64,000 nt of DNA from Streptomyces toyocaensis (lineage in GTDB: Bacteria; Actinomycetota; Actinomycetes; Streptomycetales; Streptomycetaceae): positions 62,001-126,000 of the forward strand of contig NZ_JFCB01000017.1 of the NCBI RefSeq assembly GCF_000725125.1. The letters run 5' to 3'. A program made the translations under genes and the position numbers. This document shows, piece after piece, positions 7,850 to 16,146 of this stretch; position 1 is the stretch's first letter, and each line of letters begins with the position of its first letter. The notes beneath the pieces are model-generated. The model did not search any database, was not told where the DNA came from, and worked only from the letters and a program-made list of their open reading frames with translations.

Positions 7850-8248
7850 CCAGAGGGCGCCCAGCGGTCGCCCAGAGGTCACCTGGAGGGCGTCCGGCAC
7901 CCCTGGACCGAACGCCCTTACGCCCGCCGGCCTCCGCACGGCGGGCGTAAGGGCGCTTCGGCCCGGGAACGTCCTCTACGAGGGGTGCACGGGGGGCTCG
8001 CGACACGCATCGTGCGCCTCCCGTGCGCCCTATGTCGCCACTGAACCTTCCTTCGATAGGCTGTACTGAACCCGCCCGCCGCATATGCCGCGGTCGTGCG
8101 TCGTCCCCACGGTCCGGAAAGCGGCCGGGGACGACCCGGAAAGCGGTCGGCCACCCCGGCCGGCGGCGGCCCCAGGGTTCTCGTACGTCATCGAATGTCC
8201 ATCGAATGTCATTCGGCAGTCACGCAGCTCAAGGAGAGTCTTCGAGCG
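7850..8248 (+). other. thrC-thrB intergenic region
   Basis: About 400 nt with no convincing gene. It contains the thrC terminator at 7913-7955 and a long leader before thrB with AAGGAGAG at 8231-8238. In-frame codons continue upstream of thrB to 8096, but their translation is low-complexity and unlike GHMP kinases. I see no leader peptide rich in threonine or isoleucine, so classical attenuation is not supported. Confidence 0.6.
7913..7955 (+). terminator. Strong hairpin after thrC
   Basis: A perfect 17-bp stem (7913-7929 with 7939-7955; 5' arm CGCCCTTACGCCCGCCG) closes a 9-nt loop. It is not followed by a U-tract, as usual in Streptomyces. It separates hom-thrC from thrB. Confidence 0.85.
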
Positions 8249-9166
8249 ATGGCCGGTCCAGCCTTCCGCGCCGCCGCCGTCCGGGTGCGCGTCCCCGCCA
8301 CCAGCGCCAACCTCGGCCCGGGCTTCGACGCCCTCGGCCTCGCGCTGGGGCTGTACGACGACGTGGTCGTCCGGGTGGCCGACTCCGGGCTGCACGTCGA
8401 CATCGCGGGTGAGGGCAGCGAGACCCTCCCGCGGGACGAGCGCCATCTCCTCGTACGCTCCCTGCGCACCGCCTTCGACCTGCTCGGCGGTCAGCCGCGC
8501 GGCCTCGAGATCGTCTGCGCCAACCGCATCCCGCACGGCCGGGGCCTCGGCTCCTCCTCGGCCGCCATCTGCGCCGGGATCGTCGCCGCCCGCGCCGTGA
8601 CGATAGGGGCCGACGCCAAGCTCGACGACACCGCGCTGCTCGAACTGGCCACCGAGATCGAGGGCCACCCCGACAACGTCGCGGCCTGTCTGCTGGGCGG
8701 GTTCACCCTGTCCTGGATGGAGGGCGGCGCCGCCCGGGCCATCCGCATGGAACCCGCCGAATCCATCGTTCCGGTGGTTTTCGTGCCCGGGAAGCCGGTC
8801 CTCACCGAGACCGCGCGCGGACTGCTCCCGCGCACCGTGCCGCACGTCGACGCCGCCGCCAACGCGGGCCGGGCCGCCCTGCTCGTCGAGGCGCTGACCC
8901 GGCGCCCCGAGCTGCTGCTGCCCGCCACCGAGGACCGTCTGCACCAGGAGTACCGCGCCCCGGCCATGCCCGAGAGCGCCGCCCTGGTGGAGCGGCTGCG
9001 CGGGGACGGCATCCCCGCGGTGATCTCCGGCGCCGGACCCACGGTCATGGCGCTGGTGGACGCGGGCACGGCCGACAAGGTCGAAGCACTGGCCGGCGCC
9101 GACTGGGCCGCCAACCGGCTCGGTCTCGACGTGCAGGGCGCGAGCGTGCTTCCGCTCGCCACCTGA
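8249..9166 (+). CDS. thrB: Homoserine kinase
   Basis: Phosphorylates homoserine with ATP to O-phosphohomoserine, the substrate of ThrC. A GHMP kinase of 305 aa from the ATG at 8249. That ATG is preceded by AAGGAGAG at good spacing, and the family's N-terminal motif VRVPATSANLGPGFDALGLA starts at residue 12. The ATP-binding loop IPHGRGLGSSSAAICAG is at residues 94-110, and the C-terminal GHMP motif reads ISGAGPTVMAL. An upstream GTG or ATG in the same frame would add about 50 residues of unconserved sequence and is rejected. Confidence 0.95.
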   Translation: MAGPAFRAAAVRVRVPATSANLGPGFDALGLALGLYDDVVVRVADSGLHVDIAGEGSETLPRDERHLLVRSLRTAFDLLGGQPRGLEIVCANRIPHGRGLGSSSAAICAGIVAARAVTIGADAKLDDTALLELATEIEGHPDNVAACLLGGFTLSWMEGGAARAIRMEPAESIVPVVFVPGKPVLTETARGLLPRTVPHVDAAANAGRAALLVEALTRRPELLLPATEDRLHQEYRAPAMPESAALVERLRGDGIPAVISGAGPTVMALVDAGTADKVEALAGADWAANRLGLDVQGASVLPLAT

Positions 9167-9586
9167 CACACGGTTGCCGGATTTCGAGAGGGGGAATGTT
9201 TGTTGGATCCGGTAGTGTTAACCTCAAGTCTGCACCCGACCCCACCATGGCGAGGTGCCTCGTGTCCCCGTCCGGGACAGACATTCTTCCGGGAGCCCCC
9301 CAAGCCGCACTGTGTCCACTGCTACGTATGCGGGCAGTACGTCGTACGCGGACGCTGAACGGCCCGACGGTGGGGCTACCCCCTCTGGGGGATCTCCGGA
9401 ACCGGTGCGACCACGCCACGTGACACTGGGTGCCACGGCTCGGGGAAGCGCCATCACCAGATATCTCTTCCGCCGCTCAGGCGGACAACCGCCCCGGCAC
9501 GGTTCACACAGCAAGGACCGATGCCGGACAGCACAACCGGTCGCCGAGCCAGACAGGCCGACGTCCGCTCCAGGGAAGGACCCTTC
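9167..9586 (+). other. Long leader and promoter region of rho
   Basis: A 420-nt gap without a convincing gene. At 9192-9197 a GGGAAT hexamer is followed 19 nt later by GTT (9217-9219), close to the sigma-R consensus GGGAAT-N18-GTT. Transcription from there would give a leader of about 360 nt. It is GC-rich, with small hairpins such as GTCCC/GGGAC at 9264-9278. Long rho leaders often support Rho-dependent autoregulation in other bacteria; here that is inference. Confidence 0.45.
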
Positions 9587-11665
9587 GTGAGCGACACCAC
9601 CGATCTGATGGGCGCACGTGTCGAGGAGACCGCTGCCGCGCCCGCCACGGACGCTTCCGCGCCTGCCTCCGGTGCCGGCTCCCGGCGGCGCCGCGGTACC
9701 GGCCTCGAGGGCATGGTGCTGGCCGAGCTGCAACAGGTCGCATCCGGCCTCGGCATCAGGGGTACCGCGCGCATGCGCAAGAGCCAGCTGATCGAGGTCA
9801 TCAAGGAGGCGCAGGCCACCGGTGGAGGTGCCCCCTCCGGGGGAGCTGCCCCGGCCAAGGCCGAGTCCGCCACCGAGACCAAGCCCAAGCGCCGCGCCAC
9901 CTCCCGGACCCGCACGGGTGACACCGCCGAGAAGGGCGACGCCAAGGCCGAGCAGGCCCCCGCCGACAAGGCCGCGGCCCAGCAGCAGATCGAGATCCCC
10001 GGCCAGCCCTCCCCGAAGGCCTCGGCCGAGCAGGCCGAGGAGGCCGCCCCCGCCGAGCGGCGCCGCCGTCGCGCCACCGCGGAGGCCGGCGCTCCCGCCG
10101 CCGCGACCGAGACGATCACCGCCGAGGCGAAGACCGACTCCAAGGCCGAGACCCCGGCCCAGCAGCAGTCGCAGCAGGGCGAGGGCAAGTCCGACCAGGA
10201 GGGCGGCGAGGGCCGCCGCCGCGACCGCCGTGAGCGCGGCCGCGACCGTGACCGCGGCGACCGCGGTGGCGACCGTGGTGACCGCGGCGACCGCGGTGAC
10301 CGCGGTGACCGTGGTGGTGACCGCGGTGACCGTCGCGGCAAGGGTGACGACCAGCAGCAGAACCAGGGCGGCGGCCGTCAGCAGAACCAGCAGGGTGGCG
10401 GAGGCCGTCAGGACGACGGTTACGACGACGACGGAGGCGGCCGCCGTGGCCGTCGCGGCCGCTACCGTGACCGCCGTGGCCGCCGTGGCCGCGACGAGGT
10501 GCAGGAGCCGCAGCTCGCCGAGGACGACGTCCTGATCCCGGTCGCGGGCATCCTGGACATCCTCGACAACTACGCCTTCATCCGGACCTCCGGCTACCTG
10601 CCCGGCCCGAACGACGTGTACGTCTCCCTCGCCCAGGTCCGCAAGAACGGCCTGCGCAAGGGCGACCACGTCACCGGCGCGGTCCGCCAGCCCAAGGAGG
10701 GCGAGCGCCGCGAGAAGTTCAACGCGCTGGTCCGCCTCGACTCCGTCAACGGCATGGCGCCCGAACACGGCCGTGGCCGCCCGGAGTTCAACAAGCTGAC
10801 CCCGCTGTACCCGCAGGACCGCCTCCGCCTGGAGACGGACCCGGGCGTGCTCACCACCCGCATCATCGACCTGGTGTCGCCCATCGGCAAGGGACAGCGC
10901 GGCCTGATCGTGGCCCCGCCGAAGACCGGCAAGACCATGATCATGCAGGCGATCGCCAACGCGATCACGCACAACAACCCCGAGTGCCACCTGATGGTCG
11001 TCCTCGTCGACGAGCGTCCCGAAGAGGTCACCGACATGCAGCGGTCGGTCAAGGGCGAGGTCATCTCCTCGACCTTCGACCGCCCGGCCGAGGACCACAC
11101 CACGGTCGCCGAGCTCGCCATCGAGCGCGCCAAGCGCCTGGTGGAGCTGGGCCACGACGTCGTCGTCCTGCTCGACTCGATCACGCGTCTGGGCCGTGCG
11201 TACAACCTCGCCGCCCCGGCCTCCGGCCGCATCCTGTCCGGTGGTGTCGACTCGACCGCCCTGTACCCGCCGAAGCGCTTCTTCGGTGCGGCCCGCAACA
11301 TCGAGGACGGCGGCTCGCTGACCATCCTCGCCACCGCCCTGGTGGACACCGGGTCCCGCATGGACGAGGTGATCTTCGAGGAGTTCAAGGGCACCGGCAA
11401 CGCGGAGCTCAAGCTCGACCGGAAGCTCGCCGACAAGCGCATCTTCCCCGCGGTGGACGTCGACGCGTCCGGTACCCGCAAGGAGGAGATCCTGCTCGCC
11501 AGCGACGAGCTCGCCATCGTCTGGAAGCTGCGCCGGGTGCTGCACGCCCTCGACCAGCAGCAGGCGGTCGAGCTGCTCCTCGACAAGATGAAGCAGACGA
11601 AGTCGAACGCCGAGTTCCTGATGCAGATCCAGAAGACGACGCCGACGCCGGGCAACGGCGACTGA
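9587..11665 (+). CDS. rho: Transcription termination factor Rho, with a large disordered insert
   Basis: Hexameric RNA-dependent ATPase that ends transcription. It has 692 aa from the GTG at 9587 (GGGAAGG just upstream), far longer than the roughly 420 aa of E. coli Rho. Residues about 40-80 are the Rho_N domain (GLEGMVLAELQQVASGLGI). Residues about 85-300 form a low-complexity insert: first A/E/K/P-rich, then an Arg-Gly-Asp repeat zone at about 212-250, then Gln/Asn/Gly-rich. The cold-shock-like RNA-binding domain follows. The P-loop GLIVAPPKTGKT starts at about residue 439 and Walker B reads VVLLDSITRLGRAYN. Such inserts are known in high-GC actinobacterial Rho and add RNA binding. A strong hairpin follows the gene. 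Confidence 0.97.
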   Translation: MSDTTDLMGARVEETAAAPATDASAPASGAGSRRRRGTGLEGMVLAELQQVASGLGIRGTARMRKSQLIEVIKEAQATGGGAPSGGAAPAKAESATETKPKRRATSRTRTGDTAEKGDAKAEQAPADKAAAQQQIEIPGQPSPKASAEQAEEAAPAERRRRRATAEAGAPAAATETITAEAKTDSKAETPAQQQSQQGEGKSDQEGGEGRRRDRRERGRDRDRGDRGGDRGDRGDRGDRGDRGGDRGDRRGKGDDQQQNQGGGRQQNQQGGGGRQDDGYDDDGGGRRGRRGRYRDRRGRRGRDEVQEPQLAEDDVLIPVAGILDILDNYAFIRTSGYLPGPNDVYVSLAQVRKNGLRKGDHVTGAVRQPKEGERREKFNALVRLDSVNGMAPEHGRGRPEFNKLTPLYPQDRLRLETDPGVLTTRIIDLVSPIGKGQRGLIVAPPKTGKTMIMQAIANAITHNNPECHLMVVLVDERPEEVTDMQRSVKGEVISSTFDRPAEDHTTVAELAIERAKRLVELGHDVVVLLDSITRLGRAYNLAAPASGRILSGGVDSTALYPPKRFFGAARNIEDGGSLTILATALVDTGSRMDEVIFEEFKGTGNAELKLDRKLADKRIFPAVDVDASGTRKEEILLASDELAIVWKLRRVLHALDQQQAVELLLDKMKQTKSNAEFLMQIQKTTPTPGNGD

Positions 11666-11686
11666 GGTCCCGCCTCCGGCAGACTC

Positions 11687-11725
11687 CGCGAAGGGCCGCT
11701 TCCGTCACGGAAGCGGCCCTTCGCG
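11687..11725 (+). terminator. Hairpin terminator after rho
   Basis: An almost uninterrupted inverted repeat, CGCGAAGGGCCGCTTCCGT against ACGGAAGCGGCCCTTCGCG, begins 22 nt after the rho stop. It separates rho from the LCP gene. Confidence 0.85.
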
Positions 11726-11899
11726 CGTGCCGGCGCAGATGGGGCAGGAGCGGGACCTTCGCCACCAGGGCACCGTGCAACCCTCTGCCGGATTTCCCCG
11801 TCTCTCCCGACGGCGGGACCATGGTGACGTACGGGCCGTGACGGCCATGTCTGCCGGCAAGCGCAGGGGGTAACCGACCGGAGATGAGCTGAGGAGCAC

Positions 11900-13039
11900 A
11901 TGGCTGCCGAGAGCACACCGGGCCCCGGGACACCGGGGGAGTCCGGTACCACGGGGACGCGCCACCCGGTCGAGGGGCGCCGCCGCGCACCGGGCGGCAA
12001 GCGGCACAAGGGCCTGAGGGTCATGGCCTGGACCGCGGCGGGCATCGTCGTGCTGGGCGGCACCGGCGCCGGATACCTGTACGTCAAGCTCAACGGCAAC
12101 ATCGACAGCGTCGACCTCGACCAGGCCCTCGGCACCGACCGGCCGGAGAAGGCGGACAACGGCTCGGAGAACATCCTCGTCCTCGGCTCCGACACCCGCG
12201 CCGACGGCAACAAGAAACTCGGCGGCGGCGCCGACGACGGCAGCGCCCGCTCCGACACCGCGATGATCGTGCACGTCCACGAGGGCCACCAGAAGGCCGA
12301 CGTCGTCTCCCTTCCGCGCGACACCCTCATCGACCGCCCCGAGTGCACCGACACCGAGGGCGGCACCCACCCGGCCGCGAAGGGCGTGATGTTCAACTCC
12401 GCCTACTCCACGGGCGGGGCGGCCTGCGCGGTGAAGACCGTCGAGTCGATCACCGACCTGCGCATGGACCACTACCTGGAGATCGACTTCACCGGTTTCC
12501 AGAAGCTGATCGACGAGCTCGGCGGCGTCGAGGTCACCACCGGCGAGGACATCGAGGACCCCGACAGCCACCTCGACCTCCCGGCCGGCACCCACCGCCT
12601 CGACGGGGAACAGGCCCTCGGTCTGGTCCGCACCCGGCACGGCGTCGGTGACGGCTCCGACCTCGGCCGCATCCAGCTCCAGCAGGCGTTCGTCAGGGCC
12701 CTGCTGCGGCAGGTGAAGGAGGTCGGCGTCTTCACCAGCCCGAAGAAGCTGTACAGCCTCGCCGACAGCGCCACCAAGGCCGTCACCACCGACTCCGGCC
12801 TCGGCTCGGTGAACTCGCTGATGTCCTTCGCGAGCGGTCTGAAGGGCATCGGCCCCGACGACATGCACATGATCACCATGCCGGTCCGGTACGACCCGGC
12901 CGACGGCAACCGCCTCCTCCCCCTGAAGGACAAGGCCCAGCTGGTGTGGGACGCCCTCAGGAGAGACGAGCCGATCCCCCGGAGCGCCACGAAGGACACG
13001 GCCACGGGAGAGGCGAGGGGCGTGGTCGACGCCGGCTAG
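11900..13039 (+). CDS. LytR-CpsA-Psr (LCP) family cell-envelope ligase
   Basis: LCP enzymes transfer undecaprenyl-phosphate-linked glycopolymers onto peptidoglycan at the outer face of the membrane. It has 379 aa with a 40-residue basic cytoplasmic tail, one transmembrane helix at about 42-63 (MAWTAAGIVVLGGTGAGYLY), then the extracellular LCP domain. Family hallmarks are the NILVLGSDTR start, SDTAMIVHVHEG, the arginine loop VVSLPRDTLIDRP, and LDGEQALGLVRTRHGVGDGSDLGR. The catalytic-site acidic and arginine residues are present, so it should be active. GAGGAG precedes the ATG. The exact polymer cannot be read from sequence. Confidence 0.93.
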   Translation: MAAESTPGPGTPGESGTTGTRHPVEGRRRAPGGKRHKGLRVMAWTAAGIVVLGGTGAGYLYVKLNGNIDSVDLDQALGTDRPEKADNGSENILVLGSDTRADGNKKLGGGADDGSARSDTAMIVHVHEGHQKADVVSLPRDTLIDRPECTDTEGGTHPAAKGVMFNSAYSTGGAACAVKTVESITDLRMDHYLEIDFTGFQKLIDELGGVEVTTGEDIEDPDSHLDLPAGTHRLDGEQALGLVRTRHGVGDGSDLGRIQLQQAFVRALLRQVKEVGVFTSPKKLYSLADSATKAVTTDSGLGSVNSLMSFASGLKGIGPDDMHMITMPVRYDPADGNRLLPLKDKAQLVWDALRRDEPIPRSATKDTATGEARGVVDAG

Positions 13040-13046
13040 GGGTGCG

Positions 13047-13073
13047 GGGAACAAAAGACGGCAACCCCCGGTT
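13047..13073 (+). promoter_or_regulatory. Candidate sigma-R-type promoter of rpmE
   Basis: GGGAAC (13047-13052), an 18-nt spacer, then GTT (13071-13073). This matches the sigma-R consensus GGGAAT-N18-GTT with one change. rpmE was reported, as I recall, among thiol-stress sigma-R targets in S. coelicolor. The site lies about 105 nt before the rpmE start. Confidence 0.55.
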
Positions 13074-13177
13074 TTGGGTGATGGCCCCAGTCCTGGCAGA
13101 CTGGTACGTCGGCCCCGGTTCACGCTCCCGCACCCCGCGGCAGCGACCCGGTGCCCTCCCGAACCTAGGAGACACCC

Positions 13178-13399
13178 TTGAAGCGCGACATCCACCCCGA
13201 GTACGTCGAGACGCAGGTCAGCTGCACCTGCGGCGCGTCGTTCACCACCCGCAGCACGATCTCCGGCGGCGCCGTCCGCGCCGAGGTCTGCTCCGAGTGC
13301 CACCCGTTCTACACGGGCAAGCAGAAGATCCTCGACACCGGTGGCCGTGTGGCCCGCTTCGAGGCCCGCTTCGGCAAGGCCGCCGGCTCCAAGAAGTAG
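13178..13399 (+). CDS. rpmE: Ribosomal protein L31, zinc-binding type
   Basis: Large-subunit ribosomal protein, 73 aa. It starts at a TTG (13178) preceded by AGGAG at 13168; no ATG or GTG fits. This is the C+ form: the pair in SCTCGASF and the CSEC motif give four cysteines for zinc, followed by HPFYTGKQK. Zinc-containing L31 serves as a mobilisable zinc store in Streptomyces and Bacillus, which ties it to zinc and thiol stress. prfA follows 105 nt downstream on the same strand. Confidence 0.96.
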   Translation: MKRDIHPEYVETQVSCTCGASFTTRSTISGGAVRAEVCSECHPFYTGKQKILDTGGRVARFEARFGKAAGSKK

Positions 13400-13504
13400 C
13401 GAGCCCCATTCCGCCGGTCCACGGCCGCGCCCCCGCCCGGGGCTGGCCGGGACCGGCGTTTTTGGTCGTCCGCCCCTTCACCCACGCAATCGCAGGAGCC
13501 CAAG

Positions 13505-14572
13505 ATGTTCGAGGCCGTCGAGGAACTCGTCGCCGAGCACGCCGACCTGGAGAAGAAGCTCGCCGACCCGTCGGTCCACGCCGACCAGGCGAACGCGCGC
13601 AAGCTGAACAAGCGCTACGCCGAGCTCACCCCGATCGTCGCCACGTACCGCTCCTGGAAGCAGACGGGCGACGACATCGGGACCGCGCGCGAACTGGCCG
13701 CCGACGACCCCGACTTCGCCGCCGAGGTCAAGGACCTGGAGCAGCAGCGCGAGGAGCTCACCGAGAAGCTCCGCCTGCTTCTCGTGCCGCGCGACCCCAG
13801 CGACGACAAGGACGTCATCCTCGAGATCAAGGCGGGCGCGGGCGGCGACGAGTCCGCCCTGTTCGCCGGCGACCTGCTGCGCATGTACCTGCGCTACGCC
13901 GAGCGCGTCGGGTGGAAGACCGAGATCATCGACGCCACCGAGTCCGAGCTGGGCGGTTACAAGGACGTCCAGGTCGCCGTGAAGGCCCGCGGGCAGATCG
14001 AGCCCGGCCAGGGCGTGTGGGCGCGGCTGAAGTACGAGGGCGGCGTGCACCGCGTGCAGCGCGTGCCGGCCACCGAGTCCCAGGGACGCATCCACACCTC
14101 CGCGGCGGGCGTCCTGGTGACCCCGGAGGCGGAGGAGGTCGACGTCGAGATCAACCCGAACGACCTGCGCATCGACGTCTACCGGTCCTCCGGGCCCGGC
14201 GGGCAGTCCGTCAACACCACCGACTCCGCCGTGCGCATCACGCACCTCCCGACCGGAGTCGTCGCCTCTTGCCAGAACGAGAAGAGCCAGCTGCAGAACA
14301 AGGAGCAGGCACTGCGTATCCTGCGCTCCAGGCTGCTGGCCATGGCGCAGGAGGAGGCGGAGCGGGAGGCCGCCGACGCCCGGCGCAGCCAGGTCCGCAC
14401 CGTCGACCGCTCCGAGAAGATCCGTACGTACAACTTCCCGGAGAACCGCATCTCGGACCACCGCGTCGGCTTCAAGGCCTACAACCTGGACCAGGTCCTG
14501 GACGGCGACCTCGCCGCGGTGATCCAGGCCTGCGTCGACGCGGACTCGGCCGCCAAGCTCGCCGCCGCGTAA
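13505..14572 (+). CDS. prfA: Peptide chain release factor 1
   Basis: Recognises UAA and UAG stop codons and triggers peptide release. It has 355 aa, normal for the family. The GGQ motif that enters the peptidyl-transferase centre is at residues 232-234 (SSGPGGQSVNTTDSAVRI). The stop-codon-reading tripeptide is of the RF1 PxT type (PAT, residues 188-190), distinguishing it from RF2. The ATG at 13505 follows GGAG. It is followed after 27 nt by prmC, which methylates this very GGQ glutamine. Confidence 0.97.
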   Translation: MFEAVEELVAEHADLEKKLADPSVHADQANARKLNKRYAELTPIVATYRSWKQTGDDIGTARELAADDPDFAAEVKDLEQQREELTEKLRLLLVPRDPSDDKDVILEIKAGAGGDESALFAGDLLRMYLRYAERVGWKTEIIDATESELGGYKDVQVAVKARGQIEPGQGVWARLKYEGGVHRVQRVPATESQGRIHTSAAGVLVTPEAEEVDVEINPNDLRIDVYRSSGPGGQSVNTTDSAVRITHLPTGVVASCQNEKSQLQNKEQALRILRSRLLAMAQEEAEREAADARRSQVRTVDRSEKIRTYNFPENRISDHRVGFKAYNLDQVLDGDLAAVIQACVDADSAAKLAAA

Positions 14573-14599
14573 GCCCCCGAAAGACAGCACGGAGGACCA

Positions 14600-15445
14600 G
14601 TGAACCTGCTGCTCGCCGAGGTGGCCCAGGCCACCCAGCGGCTCGCCGACGCGGGCGTGCCCTCGCCGCGCACCGACGCGGAGGAGCTCGCCGCGTTCGT
14701 GCACGGCGTCAAGCGCGGCGAGCTGCACAGCGTGAAGGACTCCGACTTCGACGCCCGGTACTGGGAGGTCATCGCCCGCCGCGAGGCCCGCGAACCGCTC
14801 CAGCACATCACCGGGCGGGCGTACTTCCGCTACCTGGAGCTCCAGGTCGGCCCCGGGGTGTTCGTCCCGCGGCCCGAGACCGAGTCGGTGGTCGGCTGGG
14901 CGATAGACGCCGTCCGCGCGATGGACGTCGTCGAGCCGTGCATCGTCGACCTGTGCACCGGCTCGGGCGCCATCGCGCTCGCCCTCGCGCAGGAGGTCCC
15001 GCGCTCCCGCGTGTACGCCGTGGAGCTGTCCGAGGACGCCCTGCGCTGGACCCGCAAGAACATGGAGGGGTCCAGGGTCGAACTGCGCCAGGGAGACGCC
15101 CTGGCGGCCTTCCCGGACCTCGACGGCCAGGTCGACCTGGTCGTCTCCAACCCGCCGTACATCCCGCTCACCGAATGGGAGTACGTCGCACCGGAGGCCC
15201 GCGACTACGACCCCGAGCTGGCGCTGTTCTCCGGCGAGGACGGCCTCGAGCTGATCCGCGGCCTGGAGCGCACCGCGCACCGGCTGCTGCGTCCCGGCGG
15301 GGTGGTCGTCGTCGAGCACGCCGACACACAGGGCGGCCAGGTGCCGTGGATCTTCGCCGAGGACCGCGGCTGGACCGACGCGGCCGACCACCCCGACCTG
15401 AACAACCGCCCGCGGTTCGCCACCGCCCGCAAGGCTCTGCCGTGA
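14600..15445 (+). CDS. prmC: Release factor glutamine methyltransferase
   Basis: N5-methylates the glutamine of the GGQ motif of release factors using S-adenosylmethionine. It has 281 aa from a GTG. An N-terminal helical substrate-binding domain is followed by the methyltransferase fold: VDLCTGSGAIALALA is the SAM-binding motif at residues 117-130 and NPPYIP at 184-189 is the catalytic motif binding the target amide. A GGAGG ribosome-binding site sits just before the start. Its location directly behind prfA matches the usual bacterial order. The Sua5 gene begins 53 nt after the stop. Confidence 0.96.
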   Translation: MNLLLAEVAQATQRLADAGVPSPRTDAEELAAFVHGVKRGELHSVKDSDFDARYWEVIARREAREPLQHITGRAYFRYLELQVGPGVFVPRPETESVVGWAIDAVRAMDVVEPCIVDLCTGSGAIALALAQEVPRSRVYAVELSEDALRWTRKNMEGSRVELRQGDALAAFPDLDGQVDLVVSNPPYIPLTEWEYVAPEARDYDPELALFSGEDGLELIRGLERTAHRLLRPGGVVVVEHADTQGGQVPWIFAEDRGWTDAADHPDLNNRPRFATARKALP

Positions 15446-15498
15446 GCGTCCCGCATACTTCATCCCCCCAGCAGCACGTGTACGAGGAGGCCCGCCAC

Positions 15499-16146
15499 AT
15501 GGCTCGGCGATACGACACCAACGACGCGACCGACCGCGCGACCGGTCTGCGCGAGGCCGCGTCCGCCGTCCGCCGGGGCGAGCTCGTGGTGCTGCCGACG
15601 GACACGGTGTACGGCATCGGCGCCGACGCGTTCACCTCGGAGGCCGTCGCCGACCTGCTCCAGGCCAAGGGCCGGGGCCGCAACATGCCCACGCCCGTCC
15701 TCATCGGCTCCCCGAACACCCTGCACGGCCTGGTCACGGACTTCTCCGAGAAGGCCTGGGAACTGGTCGACGCCTTCTGGCCCGGCGCGCTGACGCTGGT
15801 CGCCAGGCACCAGCCGTCCCTCCAGTGGGACCTCGGGGACACCCGCGGCACGGTGGCCGTGCGGATGCCGCTGCACCCGGTCGCGATCGAGCTGCTCACC
15901 GAGGTCGGCCCGATGGCCGTGTCCTCGGCCAACCTGACCGGTCACCCGGCACCCGAGGACTGCGACGCCGCGCAGCAGATGCTCGGCGACTCCGTCTCCG
16001 TGTACCTGGACGGCGGGCCCACCCCGGGCAACGTGCCCTCCTCCATCGTCGACGTCACGGGGGCCGTGCCGGTGCTGCTGCGCGAGGGCGCGATCCCGCC
16101 GGACGAGCTGCGCAAGGTGGTACCCGACCTCGAGGTGGCGAATTGA
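15499..16146 (+). CDS. L-threonylcarbamoyladenylate synthase (Sua5/YrdC family)
   Basis: Makes threonylcarbamoyl-AMP from threonine, bicarbonate and ATP for the universal t6A37 tRNA modification. I place the start at the ATG at 15499 (215 aa) because AGGAGG lies at 15485-15490. A GTG at 15442 would overlap prmC and add 19 poorly conserved residues. Family features are GLREAASAVRRGELVVLPTDTVYG with the KxR-S/T-x-N region represented by KGRGRNMPTPVLI, then FWPGALTLV and SSANLTGHPAPED. It is the short YrdC-like form without a C-terminal Sua5 domain. Its stop overlaps the next gene's TTG start. Confidence 0.93.
   Translation: MARRYDTNDATDRATGLREAASAVRRGELVVLPTDTVYGIGADAFTSEAVADLLQAKGRGRNMPTPVLIGSPNTLHGLVTDFSEKAWELVDAFWPGALTLVARHQPSLQWDLGDTRGTVAVRMPLHPVAIELLTEVGPMAVSSANLTGHPAPEDCDAAQQMLGDSVSVYLDGGPTPGNVPSSIVDVTGAVPVLLREGAIPPDELRKVVPDLEVAN

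Noticed and set aside
8096..8248. N-terminal extension of thrB
   Set aside because: The extra residues are low-complexity and unlike homoserine kinases; the ATG at 8249 has AAGGAGAG and begins the conserved domain.
7850..8248. Threonine attenuator leader peptide before thrB
   Set aside because: No short frame with a cluster of Thr or Ile codons precedes a terminator/antiterminator pair; the hairpin present belongs to thrC.
9196..9423. Small open frame in the rho leader
   Set aside because: No ribosome-binding site with good spacing and no conserved composition; more likely untranslated leader.
9524..10341. Open frames opposite the rho insert made of Ser-Pro-Arg or Ala-Val-Thr repeats
   Set aside because: They are simple translations of the Arg-Gly-Asp repeat DNA in other frames, not genes.
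10240..10350. Possible CRISPR-like repeat
   Set aside because: The periodic GACCGCGGTGACCG-type units lie within the rho coding frame, are contiguous without spacers, and encode the Arg-Gly-Asp insert.
12946..15498. A continuous open frame on the plus strand across rpmE, prfA and prmC in another frame
   Set aside because: Arg/Pro-rich shadow translation; three well-known genes occupy the region in other frames. Only its final part (15499-16146) is the real Sua5-type gene.
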